NCBI RefSeq assembly: GCF_017726655.1
Contig: NZ_CP072309.1
Location: forward strand, 248,001 to 312,000
Length of the DNA stretch: 64,000 nucleotides
Direction of reading: 5' to 3'
Source of the DNA: Agrobacterium tumefaciens
GTDB taxonomy: Bacteria > Pseudomonadota > Alphaproteobacteria > Rhizobiales > Rhizobiaceae
In this document: one piece after another, positions 42,773 to 51,039 of the stretch
Layout of the letters: the number at the start of each line of letters is the position of its first letter
How positions within the stretch are numbered: the first letter of the stretch is position 1
Position numbers and translations under genes: made by a program
The notes under the pieces: model-generated
What the model was told of the DNA's origin: nothing
The model's database searches: none
Seen by the model: only the letters and a program-made list of their open reading frames with translations

Positions 42773-44958
42773 TTCACGGCTCCCGCAGGCTTGACCTCTT
42801 TCGCCCCCGGCCGAAGCGCCTTGCCGAGGTAATAAAGGCCACGTTGCGTCTGGAAGAGCGCTATCGCGAGAAAAATTGCCGTGCCGCGGATGAGGCCGGG
42901 GTTTTTGCGGCGAACGCGCTGGAATTCGCTCCACTGCTCCGAATTGGCAAAAATGAGATCCGCGATCAGGCGATGATCGACGGCGCGCTGCGGCGAGAAG
43001 GTGCAACCGATCGAAAGGAAGCCATCGCCTTTCGCCGTGCGCACCACTTTGACAGGCATGGATTCCGGCACGCCCTCGCTATGTGGCTTCACCTTGACGA
43101 TGGCGGTCGAGCCTTTTTCGATGCCGGCGGCACCTTCGTACAGGTTGATGAGCAGACCATGCACCGAAACATTGTCGATCGACGCCGGTACCCACGTATC
43201 GCTGCCCTCTAGCTTGACTTCGCAACGCCGCTTGACGGTGATGCGTCGCGAAGCCGATTTGTCGCCGCGTTCGGAGACGACACCGAGCGCGCAGCCCGCA
43301 AAGATGAGGTTGAGCAGGTTCCACCCACCGACCACGAGCGTCACATCCGCCTTGTAGGGTTCGCTGTAAATTCGCCACGCGGCAAAGGCCATCGCCACCA
43401 GCAACAGACCGAAAATGACGAAGAACGGTCGGCTGATTTCCGAAAGGCGCGCCTCTGCGATCGATTCATCCTTGGCCGTTACCTTGAAGGTCGGTTTGCC
43501 GGGATTGAAGATCACGGAAACGACGGCCGGCAGCAGGTGAACCGTCTGCACATACTCATAAAGTTCCGAAATCCACGGCCAGCGGAAGCTGCCATAGAGA
43601 TAGTTCTGCATCATCAGGTTCACGAGCATGTAGGCCGCCGTGTATGCCAGAAACTCGCCGCCCGACGCGACGAAAATCTGCAGATCGAAGAACAGGTAGA
43701 AGAGCGGCGCGAACAGAAAGATCGTGCGCGGGAACGGAAACAACCAGAACAGCGTCGACGACATGTAGCAGAGACGTTGCGTCACCGAGAGGCCCCGCTT
43801 GAACAGCGGCTGACGGAAGATCAGGATCTGCATCATGCCCTGCGCCCAGCGGCTGCGCTGGCCGATGAAGCTCGCAAAGGTCGCTGGCTGCAAACCGGCG
43901 ATCAGCGGCTTGTCGACATAAATGCTGTTCCAGCCGCGGGAATGCAGCGCCAGCGCCGTTTCGCAATCCTCCGTGATGCTGACGCCGCTGAAGCCGTCCG
44001 TCTCCAGAAGCGCCTCGCGCCGCAGCACGGCGGCTGAACCACAAAAGAAGGCGCCGTTCCATTTATCGAGACCGCGCTGGATGATGCCGTAAAACATCTC
44101 GTTTTCGCTCGGCATCGTCTCAAAGGTGCGCAGATTGCGCTCGATAGGATCGGGATTGACGAAGAAATGCGGCGTCTGGACGAGAAAGAGACGTGGATCT
44201 TCCTGGAAGTAACCCACTGTCTCGAGCAGAAAGTCGCGCGCGGGTGCGTGGTCGGCGTCAAATACCGTCACGAGTTCCCCGGTCGAATGAGCAAGACCGT
44301 TATTGAGGTTTCCGGCCTTGGCATGCACGTTGCGCTCGCGCGTGAGGTATCGCACATCGAGGTCTTCGCAGAGCTTCTTCAGTTCTTCATGGCGGCGCTG
44401 CGCCGCCTGTGCCTCGACGATGTTGCTGGCATTGCGCTTCTGTACCGAGCCGCCATCATCCAGCAGCCATACGGTGAAACGATCTGCCGGATAATCCATG
44501 TTCTTCGCAGCCGCCAGCGTATTGGCCAGAAGCTCGGAATCCTCGTTATAGGTCGGGACGAAAACATCGACCGTCGGCCGGTAGTCAGGCGCGCCGGGTC
44601 TCGTCTTGCGCGACGGCAACGGCATGGACACGATGACAAGGCTGAGGCCCAGCATGACGACGCTGTACATTTCCGCGAGATAAAGCAGAAATCCCGGAAT
44701 GAAGTTTTCGAGCTGGTTGACCGGCGGCAGCGTACTCGTGGTGCGCCAGTAAACGTAACGTAGAACAATCGCCGTACCGAATCCGAGCGCGATGAGGCGC
44801 CAAGCGCCCTGCCCGTTGAAGCTCTTGATCGTCGCCAGAAGGATGAGCGAAATCGCGGTCGCCACCAGATGCGTCTGCAGGCTGATCGGCATCGTGATGA
44901 TGGCCAGCACGCAAAGCGATACAAGTAACCAGACGATGATTGTTATGGCCTTGCTCAT
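42769..44958 (-). CDS. celA: Cellulose synthase catalytic subunit (CelA/BcsA)
   Basis: The inner-membrane GT2 enzyme that polymerises UDP-glucose to cellulose and extrudes it. I use the ATG at 44958 (729 residues, as I recall for Agrobacterium CelA); an in-frame ATG at 44985 would add nine. TM helices flank a glycosyltransferase domain with TVWLLDDGGS, DxD in VFDADHAPARDF, the TED motif in SITEDCETAL, and QxxRW in IGQRSRWAQGM. After more TM helices a PilZ domain follows with RRITVKRRCEV and DNVSVHG, the RxxxR and D-x-S-x-x-G c-di-GMP ligands. Activity should depend on c-di-GMP. First gene of the overlapping celA-celB-celC-TPR run. Confidence 0.96.
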   Translation of the reverse strand: MSKAITIIVWLLVSLCVLAIITMPISLQTHLVATAISLILLATIKSFNGQGAWRLIALGFGTAIVLRYVYWRTTSTLPPVNQLENFIPGFLLYLAEMYSVVMLGLSLVIVSMPLPSRKTRPGAPDYRPTVDVFVPTYNEDSELLANTLAAAKNMDYPADRFTVWLLDDGGSVQKRNASNIVEAQAAQRRHEELKKLCEDLDVRYLTRERNVHAKAGNLNNGLAHSTGELVTVFDADHAPARDFLLETVGYFQEDPRLFLVQTPHFFVNPDPIERNLRTFETMPSENEMFYGIIQRGLDKWNGAFFCGSAAVLRREALLETDGFSGVSITEDCETALALHSRGWNSIYVDKPLIAGLQPATFASFIGQRSRWAQGMMQILIFRQPLFKRGLSVTQRLCYMSSTLFWLFPFPRTIFLFAPLFYLFFDLQIFVASGGEFLAYTAAYMLVNLMMQNYLYGSFRWPWISELYEYVQTVHLLPAVVSVIFNPGKPTFKVTAKDESIAEARLSEISRPFFVIFGLLLVAMAFAAWRIYSEPYKADVTLVVGGWNLLNLIFAGCALGVVSERGDKSASRRITVKRRCEVKLEGSDTWVPASIDNVSVHGLLINLYEGAAGIEKGSTAIVKVKPHSEGVPESMPVKVVRTAKGDGFLSIGCTFSPQRAVDHRLIADLIFANSEQWSEFQRVRRKNPGLIRGTAIFLAIALFQTQRGLYYLGKALRPGAKEVKPAGAVK

Positions 44959-45046
44959 CCAGAAACTTTCCGTTGTGTTCCCCATCCGGACTTTTCGACC
45001 GGCGTTCCTGCTTTTCGCGTCTCGGCTTTCTCGTTGGGTCCGGCGC

Positions 45047-46036
45047 TCACCTGCATCCTGAGGTCGCTCCCGAACCGGACAGGCACGCTGGCGACGGAAT
45101 GACCACCTGCTGAACCTGCGAAGCATTGGCTGGACGGGCACTGTTGACCTGCGCTGCGCCCGTCTCTGAACGTCTCGCGGGCTGGACCGGCGCGCCCACC
45201 GAGGTCGGCGACGGAATGGCGACTGCTGCAACGGGCGGCAGGGGTTGTGGTTCCGGTTGCGAGGGCGCTGCAACCGCAACGCGGCGGATTGGCCGGACCG
45301 GCACACTGGCGGTCACTTCGCCGCCCGGCCGCATCGGCACATCCTCTGACTTGATCGGATAGACCGGTTTCCCGGGACGGCCAAGATTCGGGTCAACGGC
45401 ACGCGGCGTGCCGTAGGGGTTCCAGCTGGGCGACGCATAGGTGCCGGTGATGGTGTAATTATACATGACGGCGAGCAGACGCTCCATGCTCGCGCCGGAC
45501 TGGCACAGCCGCAGCCGTACCTTGATGCGACCGAGATTGCGGAAGTCCTGCCGCATGCTTTCCGGGGACCGAATATCCTGCCAGCCATAAAGGCAGGTAT
45601 CATCACCCCTTCCCTGGCCGGCGGCATAGGAGAAGGCACCGTAAGCGTTCTGGAAATAATTTGCCGTCATGGCGATGTTCTGGCCCGGAAACTCCGCGCG
45701 GATTTCGCGCGCGACGGAAGCGGCGCGAAATCCGCTAAAGGAAAGAGTATCGCCGCCCGTGTCACCCGCCTGCTGCGGACCAAAAAACTCCGCCTTCAGA
45801 TAATTCTGACCGGGCGTCGCAGCCTCCGAGCGCAAGATGACCTGCTGCGCAATGGCGTTGGAATAGGTACGATTGACCACAGTGACGATTTCCGGGCCAC
45901 CGGGTGGCGGAAAAATCAGCGCCTCGGAAGGCGACGCCATCTGCGCGCCTCCGAACGACCGAACGCCCGCAGGAGTATTGCAGCCGGAAAGCACTGCAAT
46001 AGAAAACAGCAATGAAGTATAGGCAGAAAATTTCAC
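45047..46036 (-). CDS. bcsN: Cellulose biosynthesis protein BcsN (lipoprotein)
   Basis: An alphaproteobacterial cellulose-locus lipoprotein of 329 residues if the GTG at 46036 is used. That start puts a lipoprotein signal (FSAYTSLLFSIAVLSGC) at the N-terminus with a clear lipobox Cys near residue 19 and an AAGGGG site about 10 bp upstream. The open frame extends 32 codons further upstream without such features. The middle shows a conserved domain (SEALIFPPPGGPEIVTVVNRTYSN, AMTANYFQNAYGAFSYAAG, DDTCLYGWQDI), and the tail is Pro/Val-rich. It lies 88 bp upstream of celA on the same strand. The protein is known only from such loci; its role in cellulose secretion is not well defined. Start position uncertain. 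Confidence 0.85.
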   Translation of the reverse strand: MKFSAYTSLLFSIAVLSGCNTPAGVRSFGGAQMASPSEALIFPPPGGPEIVTVVNRTYSNAIAQQVILRSEAATPGQNYLKAEFFGPQQAGDTGGDTLSFSGFRAASVAREIRAEFPGQNIAMTANYFQNAYGAFSYAAGQGRGDDTCLYGWQDIRSPESMRQDFRNLGRIKVRLRLCQSGASMERLLAVMYNYTITGTYASPSWNPYGTPRAVDPNLGRPGKPVYPIKSEDVPMRPGGEVTASVPVRPIRRVAVAAPSQPEPQPLPPVAAVAIPSPTSVGAPVQPARRSETGAAQVNSARPANASQVQQVVIPSPACLSGSGATSGCR

Positions 46037-46374
46037 TGCCTTGCGCCCCTTTATGTCCCCACCGCCGCCAAGGTTAGAAAGAGACCGAATCACTAACGAC
46101 CAGACCATTCCTACGAAATACGTGAGGACCAAGAATAAGCAATCGCAAATTTACGTTGTAATTTCTGATACTTTATGGATAGCGAATCGCCGCACTCAAC
46201 CCCTATCTGTCTTAAAAAGATCGTGGAACCATTCGGTTCCCTGAAGGGTTCGCTTTTCGACAGGGCTGTAATTGCGCGGTTGTATCGCTGGAGTGCCATT
46301 GTCTATCTGCGCTCATTGCCACGCCCTGTTGTATTGACGACCATGATCCAAGCGTAAAAACAGAGAGTTACCTT
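46037..46374. promoter_or_regulatory. Divergent bcsN / sugar isomerase intergenic region with GGAACC-ATTC-GGTTCC repeat
   Basis: A 338-bp gap that should hold the cellulose-operon promoter (leftward) and that of the isomerase (rightward). A perfect inverted repeat, GGAACC (46225-46230), four bases, GGTTCC (46235-46240), lies about 135 bp before the isomerase start and 190 bp before bcsN. The bcsN side is AT-rich (46120-46190). No small gene was recognised. Confidence 0.4.
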
Positions 46375-47559
46375 ATGACAGTGCAATTTCCGAGCGTTTC
46401 GCAGAAGCTTGCCGAAGAGACCGGAACACTCCGCAAGTGGCTGCATGACGACGCACTGCCGTTGTGGTGGGAGGCGGGGTCGGCCCGTCCGGACGGCGGC
46501 TTCCACGAGCGTCTCGACCAGAATGCGAAGCCGGTTTTTGCCGATAATCGCCGCGCCCGCGTGCAGCCGCGGCAGGCCTATTGCTTCGCCGCCGCGGGCC
46601 AGCATGGCTGGCAGGGACCGTGGAAAGACGCGGTGGTCCACGGCCTCTCGTGGTTCGAGAAGGTCTATCGCCTTGAAAACGGCCTTTACGGCAACCTCGC
46701 AGACCAGACCGGCAAGCTGATCGACCCATCGTTCGATCTCTACAATCAGGCCTTTGCACTTTTTGCTGCAGCACAGGCAGCATCTACGCTTCCAGAGCGA
46801 CGGGAAGAGATGCGTGCCCGCGCGCTCGAAATCCTTGCCGTGCTTGAGCGCGACTATAGACACCCGGTTGCAGGCTTCGAGGAAGAAAATCCGCCGCGCA
46901 CGCCGCTTTGCTCCAATCCGCATATGCACCTCTTCGAGGCCATGCTGGCCTGGGAGCAGGAGGACCCGACCGGTCCATGGTCGGCTTTTGCAGACGAGAT
47001 TGCGGGACTGGCGCTCACCCGGTTCATCGACAGTGGCAATGGCGGATTGCGGGAGTTCTTCGAGCACGACTGGACGCCGCATCACAGCGAGAAAGGCCGG
47101 ATCATGGAGCCGGGCCACCAGTTCGAATGGGCCTGGCTGCTGGTGCGCTGGGGTAGCCTGCGGGGAAATGCCGAGGCCATCCAGAAAGCTGGAAGGCTGT
47201 TCGAGATCGGCGAGAAATATGGCATCTGCCCGCGCCGCAAGGTTGCGGTGATGAGCCTTTACGACGATTTTTCGGTGCATGACGGGCTGGCGCGGCTGTG
47301 GCCGCAGACGGAATGGCTGAAGGCCGCAGTGCGACTGGCAAGCGTCACCGGCGGCGAGGAGCGACAGCGTTACCTTGCCTCCGCCCTCAGCGCCATCGGT
47401 GCATTGCAACCGTTCCTCGACACGCCGGTCAAGGGTCTCTGGTTCGACAAATGGCCGGCGGACAAGCCGATGATCGATGAACCCGCACCAGCAAGCAGCT
47501 TCTACCACATCGTCTGCGCCATCTATGAGGCTGAGGCAGTGTTGGCAGTTGACCTATAA
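46375..47559 (+). CDS. AGE-family sugar epimerase/isomerase (mannose isomerase-like)
   Basis: An (alpha/alpha)6-barrel enzyme of the N-acylglucosamine 2-epimerase family, 394 residues. It most likely interconverts mannose and fructose or a related sugar. Landmarks are WWEAGSARPDGGFHERL, RRARVQPRQAYCFAAAG, the catalytic-His motifs NPHMHLFEAMLAW (near residue 182) and EPGHQFEWAWLL (near 244), and SSFYHIVCAIYEA at the C-terminus. It is divergent from the cellulose operon and ends against the convergent polysaccharide operon, so a link to either is only positional. The substrate (mannose, glucose or N-acyl sugar) cannot be fixed from sequence. Confidence 0.88.
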   Translation: MTVQFPSVSQKLAEETGTLRKWLHDDALPLWWEAGSARPDGGFHERLDQNAKPVFADNRRARVQPRQAYCFAAAGQHGWQGPWKDAVVHGLSWFEKVYRLENGLYGNLADQTGKLIDPSFDLYNQAFALFAAAQAASTLPERREEMRARALEILAVLERDYRHPVAGFEEENPPRTPLCSNPHMHLFEAMLAWEQEDPTGPWSAFADEIAGLALTRFIDSGNGGLREFFEHDWTPHHSEKGRIMEPGHQFEWAWLLVRWGSLRGNAEAIQKAGRLFEIGEKYGICPRRKVAVMSLYDDFSVHDGLARLWPQTEWLKAAVRLASVTGGEERQRYLASALSAIGALQPFLDTPVKGLWFDKWPADKPMIDEPAPASSFYHIVCAIYEAEAVLAVDL

Positions 47560-47572
47560 CAGCAAGCCACTA

Positions 47573-47593
47573 ACGAGCGGCATCGCCGCTCGT
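47573..47593. terminator. Hairpin ACGAGCGGC-ATC-GCCGCTCGT between convergent genes
   Basis: A perfect 9-bp stem with a 3-nt loop sits 13 bp after the isomerase stop and 14 bp before the end of the convergent hydrolase gene. It is suitable for ending both transcripts. Confidence 0.5.
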
Positions 47594-47607
47594 CTGCTTG
47601 ATGCCGG

Positions 47608-48570
47608 TCACACCTTGGCCGGGCGCACCACGCGCCAGTCAGGTCGACCGAGATTATGCGGCCAGGGATGGACATCCTTGTCGTTGAAATAGACGACTTC
47701 TTCCAGCCTTGGAAAATCCGCCTGCTTCAGCGTCACGTCGTTCATCCATGGCCGGACATAAGAATCGCTGCCTTCATAACCAAGTTCAGCGACCCAAACT
47801 GGCTTATTGAAGGTTTCGACGAGTCCGTACCCCTTGCGCAGGAGATCGGTGAAGGTCTGTGGCGCGCCATATTCGATCTTGTCGTAGTCCTCGAGACCGA
47901 AAACCGAGAGACCAACCAGATCCGCGTAGCCGTCACCGGGGTAGTAGGCCCGAAGACCGTCCAGACCCTTGGGTGACCACATCACTTTGACACCAGGGAC
48001 AGCCTTGCGGGTCATATCCACGACGCGTTTATAGGCGGTGATGTAATCCCGCGGGTTCCAGCCCGACCACGAGAAGCGGCCAGTCGTGTCTTCCATTTCC
48101 TGTCCCCAGCGCAGGATCAGCGGGCTCTTCATCGCGGACATGCGTGCGGCGATCGCCTGCATGTTCTTGTCGTAGTCTCCGCTCAGAACCTTGCGCCGCA
48201 GTTCGTCGGAACTCAGCCGCCAGTTCACGTCCCATGACCAGGGTTCGACCGTGATCATAACCTTGCGTTTGCGCTCCAGCGCGTAGGCATCCGCAAGCGC
48301 CAGGCTGTCGAGATCGACGTCTTCCCAGGGCAGGAACAGATGTTCCGTCGCCACCCCGGCCTGACCGGTAAAATCCCCATGCGGATCGTAGGCGCCGAAA
48401 CGAATGCCATCTGCATGCAACGTCGGGCGTTTGTCTGCAAGTGTCTTCATGCCCGTGGAGGTCATGGGGGCGACCCCTTGCGCGTCGAGCTTGAACACCG
48501 GAGACATTCCGGCGGTAAAGGCTGCGGCGGCGCCACTCGCGAACAGAAGTGTTCGTCTTGTTATCTGCAT
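47608..48570 (-). CDS. GH26-like secreted glycoside hydrolase
   Basis: A probable endo-beta-glycanase of 320 residues, last gene of the polysaccharide operon. The N-terminus has a Tat-like signal (TRRTLLFASGAAAAF). The TIM-barrel body has the GH26-type acid/base motif RWGQEMEDTTGRFSWSG (Glu near residue 155) and a nucleophile candidate in VWVAELGYEGSD, with SWDVNW and MWSPKG between. GH26 enzymes act on beta-mannans and mixed-linkage beta-glucans. In this context it may trim or release the polymer made by the GT2 two genes upstream. Distant from well-known mannanases, so the substrate is open. Confidence 0.75.
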   Translation of the reverse strand: MQITRRTLLFASGAAAAFTAGMSPVFKLDAQGVAPMTSTGMKTLADKRPTLHADGIRFGAYDPHGDFTGQAGVATEHLFLPWEDVDLDSLALADAYALERKRKVMITVEPWSWDVNWRLSSDELRRKVLSGDYDKNMQAIAARMSAMKSPLILRWGQEMEDTTGRFSWSGWNPRDYITAYKRVVDMTRKAVPGVKVMWSPKGLDGLRAYYPGDGYADLVGLSVFGLEDYDKIEYGAPQTFTDLLRKGYGLVETFNKPVWVAELGYEGSDSYVRPWMNDVTLKQADFPRLEEVVYFNDKDVHPWPHNLGRPDWRVVRPAKV

Positions 48571-48583
48571 GACACCTTACTCC

Positions 48584-49087
48584 TTACCTTGTTGCCATCA
48601 TCGCCTTGTCGTAAGCGGCGATCTGCGGCGTGACATCGTCCTTACGGACGAGTTTGAGGAACTCATCACCGGGCCGTGGCGGGTTATGCCGGAACACGTA
48701 CCATTGCCCGCCCTGCTTGCGCTGGTAGAGCACGTTGCCGATGCGGCCATGGTCGAAGCAGGTATCGGCCTTGCCGCTTCCGGTCGCAGCCTTCCAGGTC
48801 GCGCGCATGCACAGGGTACCGTTGGCATCGACGGTCCAGCGGCCTTCACCGATGGACTTTTTGCCCTTTTCTTCCGTTGCGGCGATGAATTTGCGGCCGT
48901 CGGCAATGAACCGGCCGCCGCCCGTATCCCATTTCCAGGTCTTGTCGAAATACATCTCTACGACCTCGCTGGTTCTTAGTGGCTTCGGCGTCTTCGTGCC
49001 GCCTGCAGCATGGACGACGCTAGGCGCTGCCACCGCAAGACACAGTACGAAAGCGGAGAATCCGCATGTGCTTATTGTTGTTTTCAT
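48584..49087 (-). CDS. Small exported protein, DUF995-like
   Basis: A 167-residue exported protein of unknown function. The ATG at 49087 follows a strong GGAGGAGG site and is preferred over one six codons upstream. Residues 1-27 form a signal peptide (ending PSVVHAAGG). The rest has TSEVVEMYFDKTWKWDTGGGRF, GEGRWTVDANGTLCMRATWKA and a DTCFDH/WYVFRHNPPRPGDEF pattern with two Cys, which I associate from memory with the rhizobial DUF995 family. The fold looks like a small beta-rich domain. It sits between the GT2 and GH26-like genes (14 bp after the GT2 stop), so it probably helps make or export the same polysaccharide. Confidence 0.7.
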   Translation of the reverse strand: MKTTISTCGFSAFVLCLAVAAPSVVHAAGGTKTPKPLRTSEVVEMYFDKTWKWDTGGGRFIADGRKFIAATEEKGKKSIGEGRWTVDANGTLCMRATWKAATGSGKADTCFDHGRIGNVLYQRKQGGQWYVFRHNPPRPGDEFLKLVRKDDVTPQIAAYDKAMMATR

Positions 49088-49101
49088 CACAGCCTCCTCC
49101 T

Positions 49102-51039
49102 TCATTGTCCGACCCTATTGTCGGCCAGCATGATCTCTCCAGTCGCCACCGCGGGTGGTGGCGGCATCATCGGTTCCGCCTGCATCTCCGGCGGGCCGCC
49201 CAATCCAGGCACGGAGATGCGCAGTTTTAGGCGCACCGATCTCGCACCTTCCACGCCCGCACCGGCGACCGTGAACCGCGTTTCGGTAAAACTCACATAG
49301 GGCTGCCCATGCGACAGGGCCTCCAGGCCGCCGATCGCGTGGTGACTGAGTTGGACGGCGCTCCCCGTCACCAGCAGCAGCGAACAGGCAGCGGCGGACG
49401 CACCGCCGCGCAGGGCGGGAAGCTTCGGAACACCGTTTTCCATGGCGTGGCGGATGAGTAGAAATACCGACAGCCCGGCATAGATCGCCACGTTAACGGC
49501 AGCGAAAACGAAGAATCCTTCGGCCCCGTTTTCCCGTGGCGCCAGCACCATGGCGAGAAGGCTGAGCGCTGCGAGAACGATGTAAGGGGCGACGACTCTG
49601 AGAGGCAGCGGCGGCTTTGCCTGCGTGCCCTTCGGCGTGATGCGGAAATCAACGAAATTGCCGCGGACCGTGTCACGTATCGCCGCCAGCACGCCCATCA
49701 GCGACCAGGGCCACCGCAGGAACAGAAACACCATCGCTTCCCAGCTGAAGAGCTTGGCATCATGCGGGCGAAAAGAGCCCGTGCCGCGCCAGAAGAAGGC
49801 GAACACGATCATGATCAGTGACGCGGGCAGGAAATGCGCCAGAAACGCCGGATAGGATGCATTGACCAGCACATTCCCCCTGAGCAACGCAACCGCCGGG
49901 AGCACGAACATCAGCGCCATGAAGCTGGAAAACAGCGGGTACCAGAGCTGCGAAAACAGGAATTGGAACCTCAGCCTCGGGGGCAGCTTCGGCACGTAGC
50001 GCCGCGAATATTGCAGCAGAATGGTCATCAGGCTGCGCGACCACTGAAATTCCTGGACGATGAGATCTGCGAAGGTCGTCGGCCCGTCGCCATGGGCGAT
50101 GGCGTTGACGGCGTGGACGCCGCGCCAGCCGCCGGCATTCATCAGAAGCGTCGTGGAGTGGTCCTCGGCAAGCTCCGGCCCGAGGCCGCCAACCTCGCGC
50201 AGGGCTTTCGTGCGCACGGCATAGTGCGAACCGATGCAGAGCGGCGCCCAGCCATTATTATAACCCAGCTGCAGCGCGCCATGCAGGCTCGCCTCGGCAT
50301 AGAGCCTGCCGCGGGCGGCCCAACTTTCACCGGCGTTAGCGTCGCAGATGCTCGGAGCCGAAACATATCCAACCGCCGGATCGGCAAAGGGACGCATGAT
50401 CTCACGGAGATAATCGGGTTGAGGCACATGGTCGGCATCGAACTGCGCGACGAAATCATAACGTTCATAACCGTAATGATCGTAGAAATAGGCAAGATTG
50501 CCTTCCTTGCAGCGTGTGCGCCGCGGCCAGGTCTTGCGATGATAGTCGGCGACGCCCTGCCGGGTTGAAACGAAAACCCCGTGCGCGCCGCACCATTTCA
50601 GCGTCTGGGCATCCGGCGCTTCATCGGCCAGCCAGACATCGAACTCAAGACCCTTTTGCTCGAGCATGGCAAGCAGCGTCTTTTCCACGACCGCAAAAGG
50701 TTCCGAGGGCGCCTTGGTGACGACCATCGCCATCCGGCCGTGCGGCAGCGGCGAACGCCGGTCGACGACCTTCGCGTTCAGAAAGATGAAGATGAAATAG
50801 GAGGGCAGAAGCGTGATCCACGCGAGCGTGACCGTGACGATCGTGTAATAGGGCCAGTCGACCACCCGGTCGCGGTCGAGCCACCAGATCCAGAAGTAAG
50901 CAAGCGTTACCAGCCAGCCACCGATGCCGAGCAGATAGGCGATACGGTTCCAGCCGGCAAAGACAGGCAGCATCCGCAAGTGGACGGCCCCTGCAGCGGC
51001 GGCGGCTTTGGGCACCGAAGGAATGGCGTGTCCCTTCAT
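49102..51039 (-). CDS. Processive GT2 glycosyltransferase with multiple TM helices (QxxQW variant)
   Basis: A membrane polysaccharide synthase of 645 residues, related to cellulose, hyaluronan and chitin synthases. Two TM helices (about 30-90) precede the GT-A domain: FDVWLADEAPDAQT, the DxD motif in QFDADHVPQPDYL, and LAEDHSTTLL as the acceptor-site Asp. Where processive enzymes have QxxRW it reads QEFQWSRS, so the Arg is replaced by Gln; DNA confirms CAG. Further TM helices follow (about 350-540), then a C-terminal periplasmic-looking tail. No PilZ domain. It overlaps galE by 4 bp, and the upstream UXS-like and GalE genes suggest xylose- or galactose-containing sugar nucleotides. The polymer is unknown. 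Confidence 0.85.
   Translation of the reverse strand: MKGHAIPSVPKAAAAAGAVHLRMLPVFAGWNRIAYLLGIGGWLVTLAYFWIWWLDRDRVVDWPYYTIVTVTLAWITLLPSYFIFIFLNAKVVDRRSPLPHGRMAMVVTKAPSEPFAVVEKTLLAMLEQKGLEFDVWLADEAPDAQTLKWCGAHGVFVSTRQGVADYHRKTWPRRTRCKEGNLAYFYDHYGYERYDFVAQFDADHVPQPDYLREIMRPFADPAVGYVSAPSICDANAGESWAARGRLYAEASLHGALQLGYNNGWAPLCIGSHYAVRTKALREVGGLGPELAEDHSTTLLMNAGGWRGVHAVNAIAHGDGPTTFADLIVQEFQWSRSLMTILLQYSRRYVPKLPPRLRFQFLFSQLWYPLFSSFMALMFVLPAVALLRGNVLVNASYPAFLAHFLPASLIMIVFAFFWRGTGSFRPHDAKLFSWEAMVFLFLRWPWSLMGVLAAIRDTVRGNFVDFRITPKGTQAKPPLPLRVVAPYIVLAALSLLAMVLAPRENGAEGFFVFAAVNVAIYAGLSVFLLIRHAMENGVPKLPALRGGASAAACSLLLVTGSAVQLSHHAIGGLEALSHGQPYVSFTETRFTVAGAGVEGARSVRLKLRISVPGLGGPPEMQAEPMMPPPPAVATGEIMLADNRVGQ

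Noticed and set aside
42769..45306. An 845-residue CelA from a start at 45306
   Set aside because: The first 116 residues are Arg/Ser-rich antisense-like sequence overlapping bcsN; the ATG at 44958 gives the normal 729-residue enzyme.
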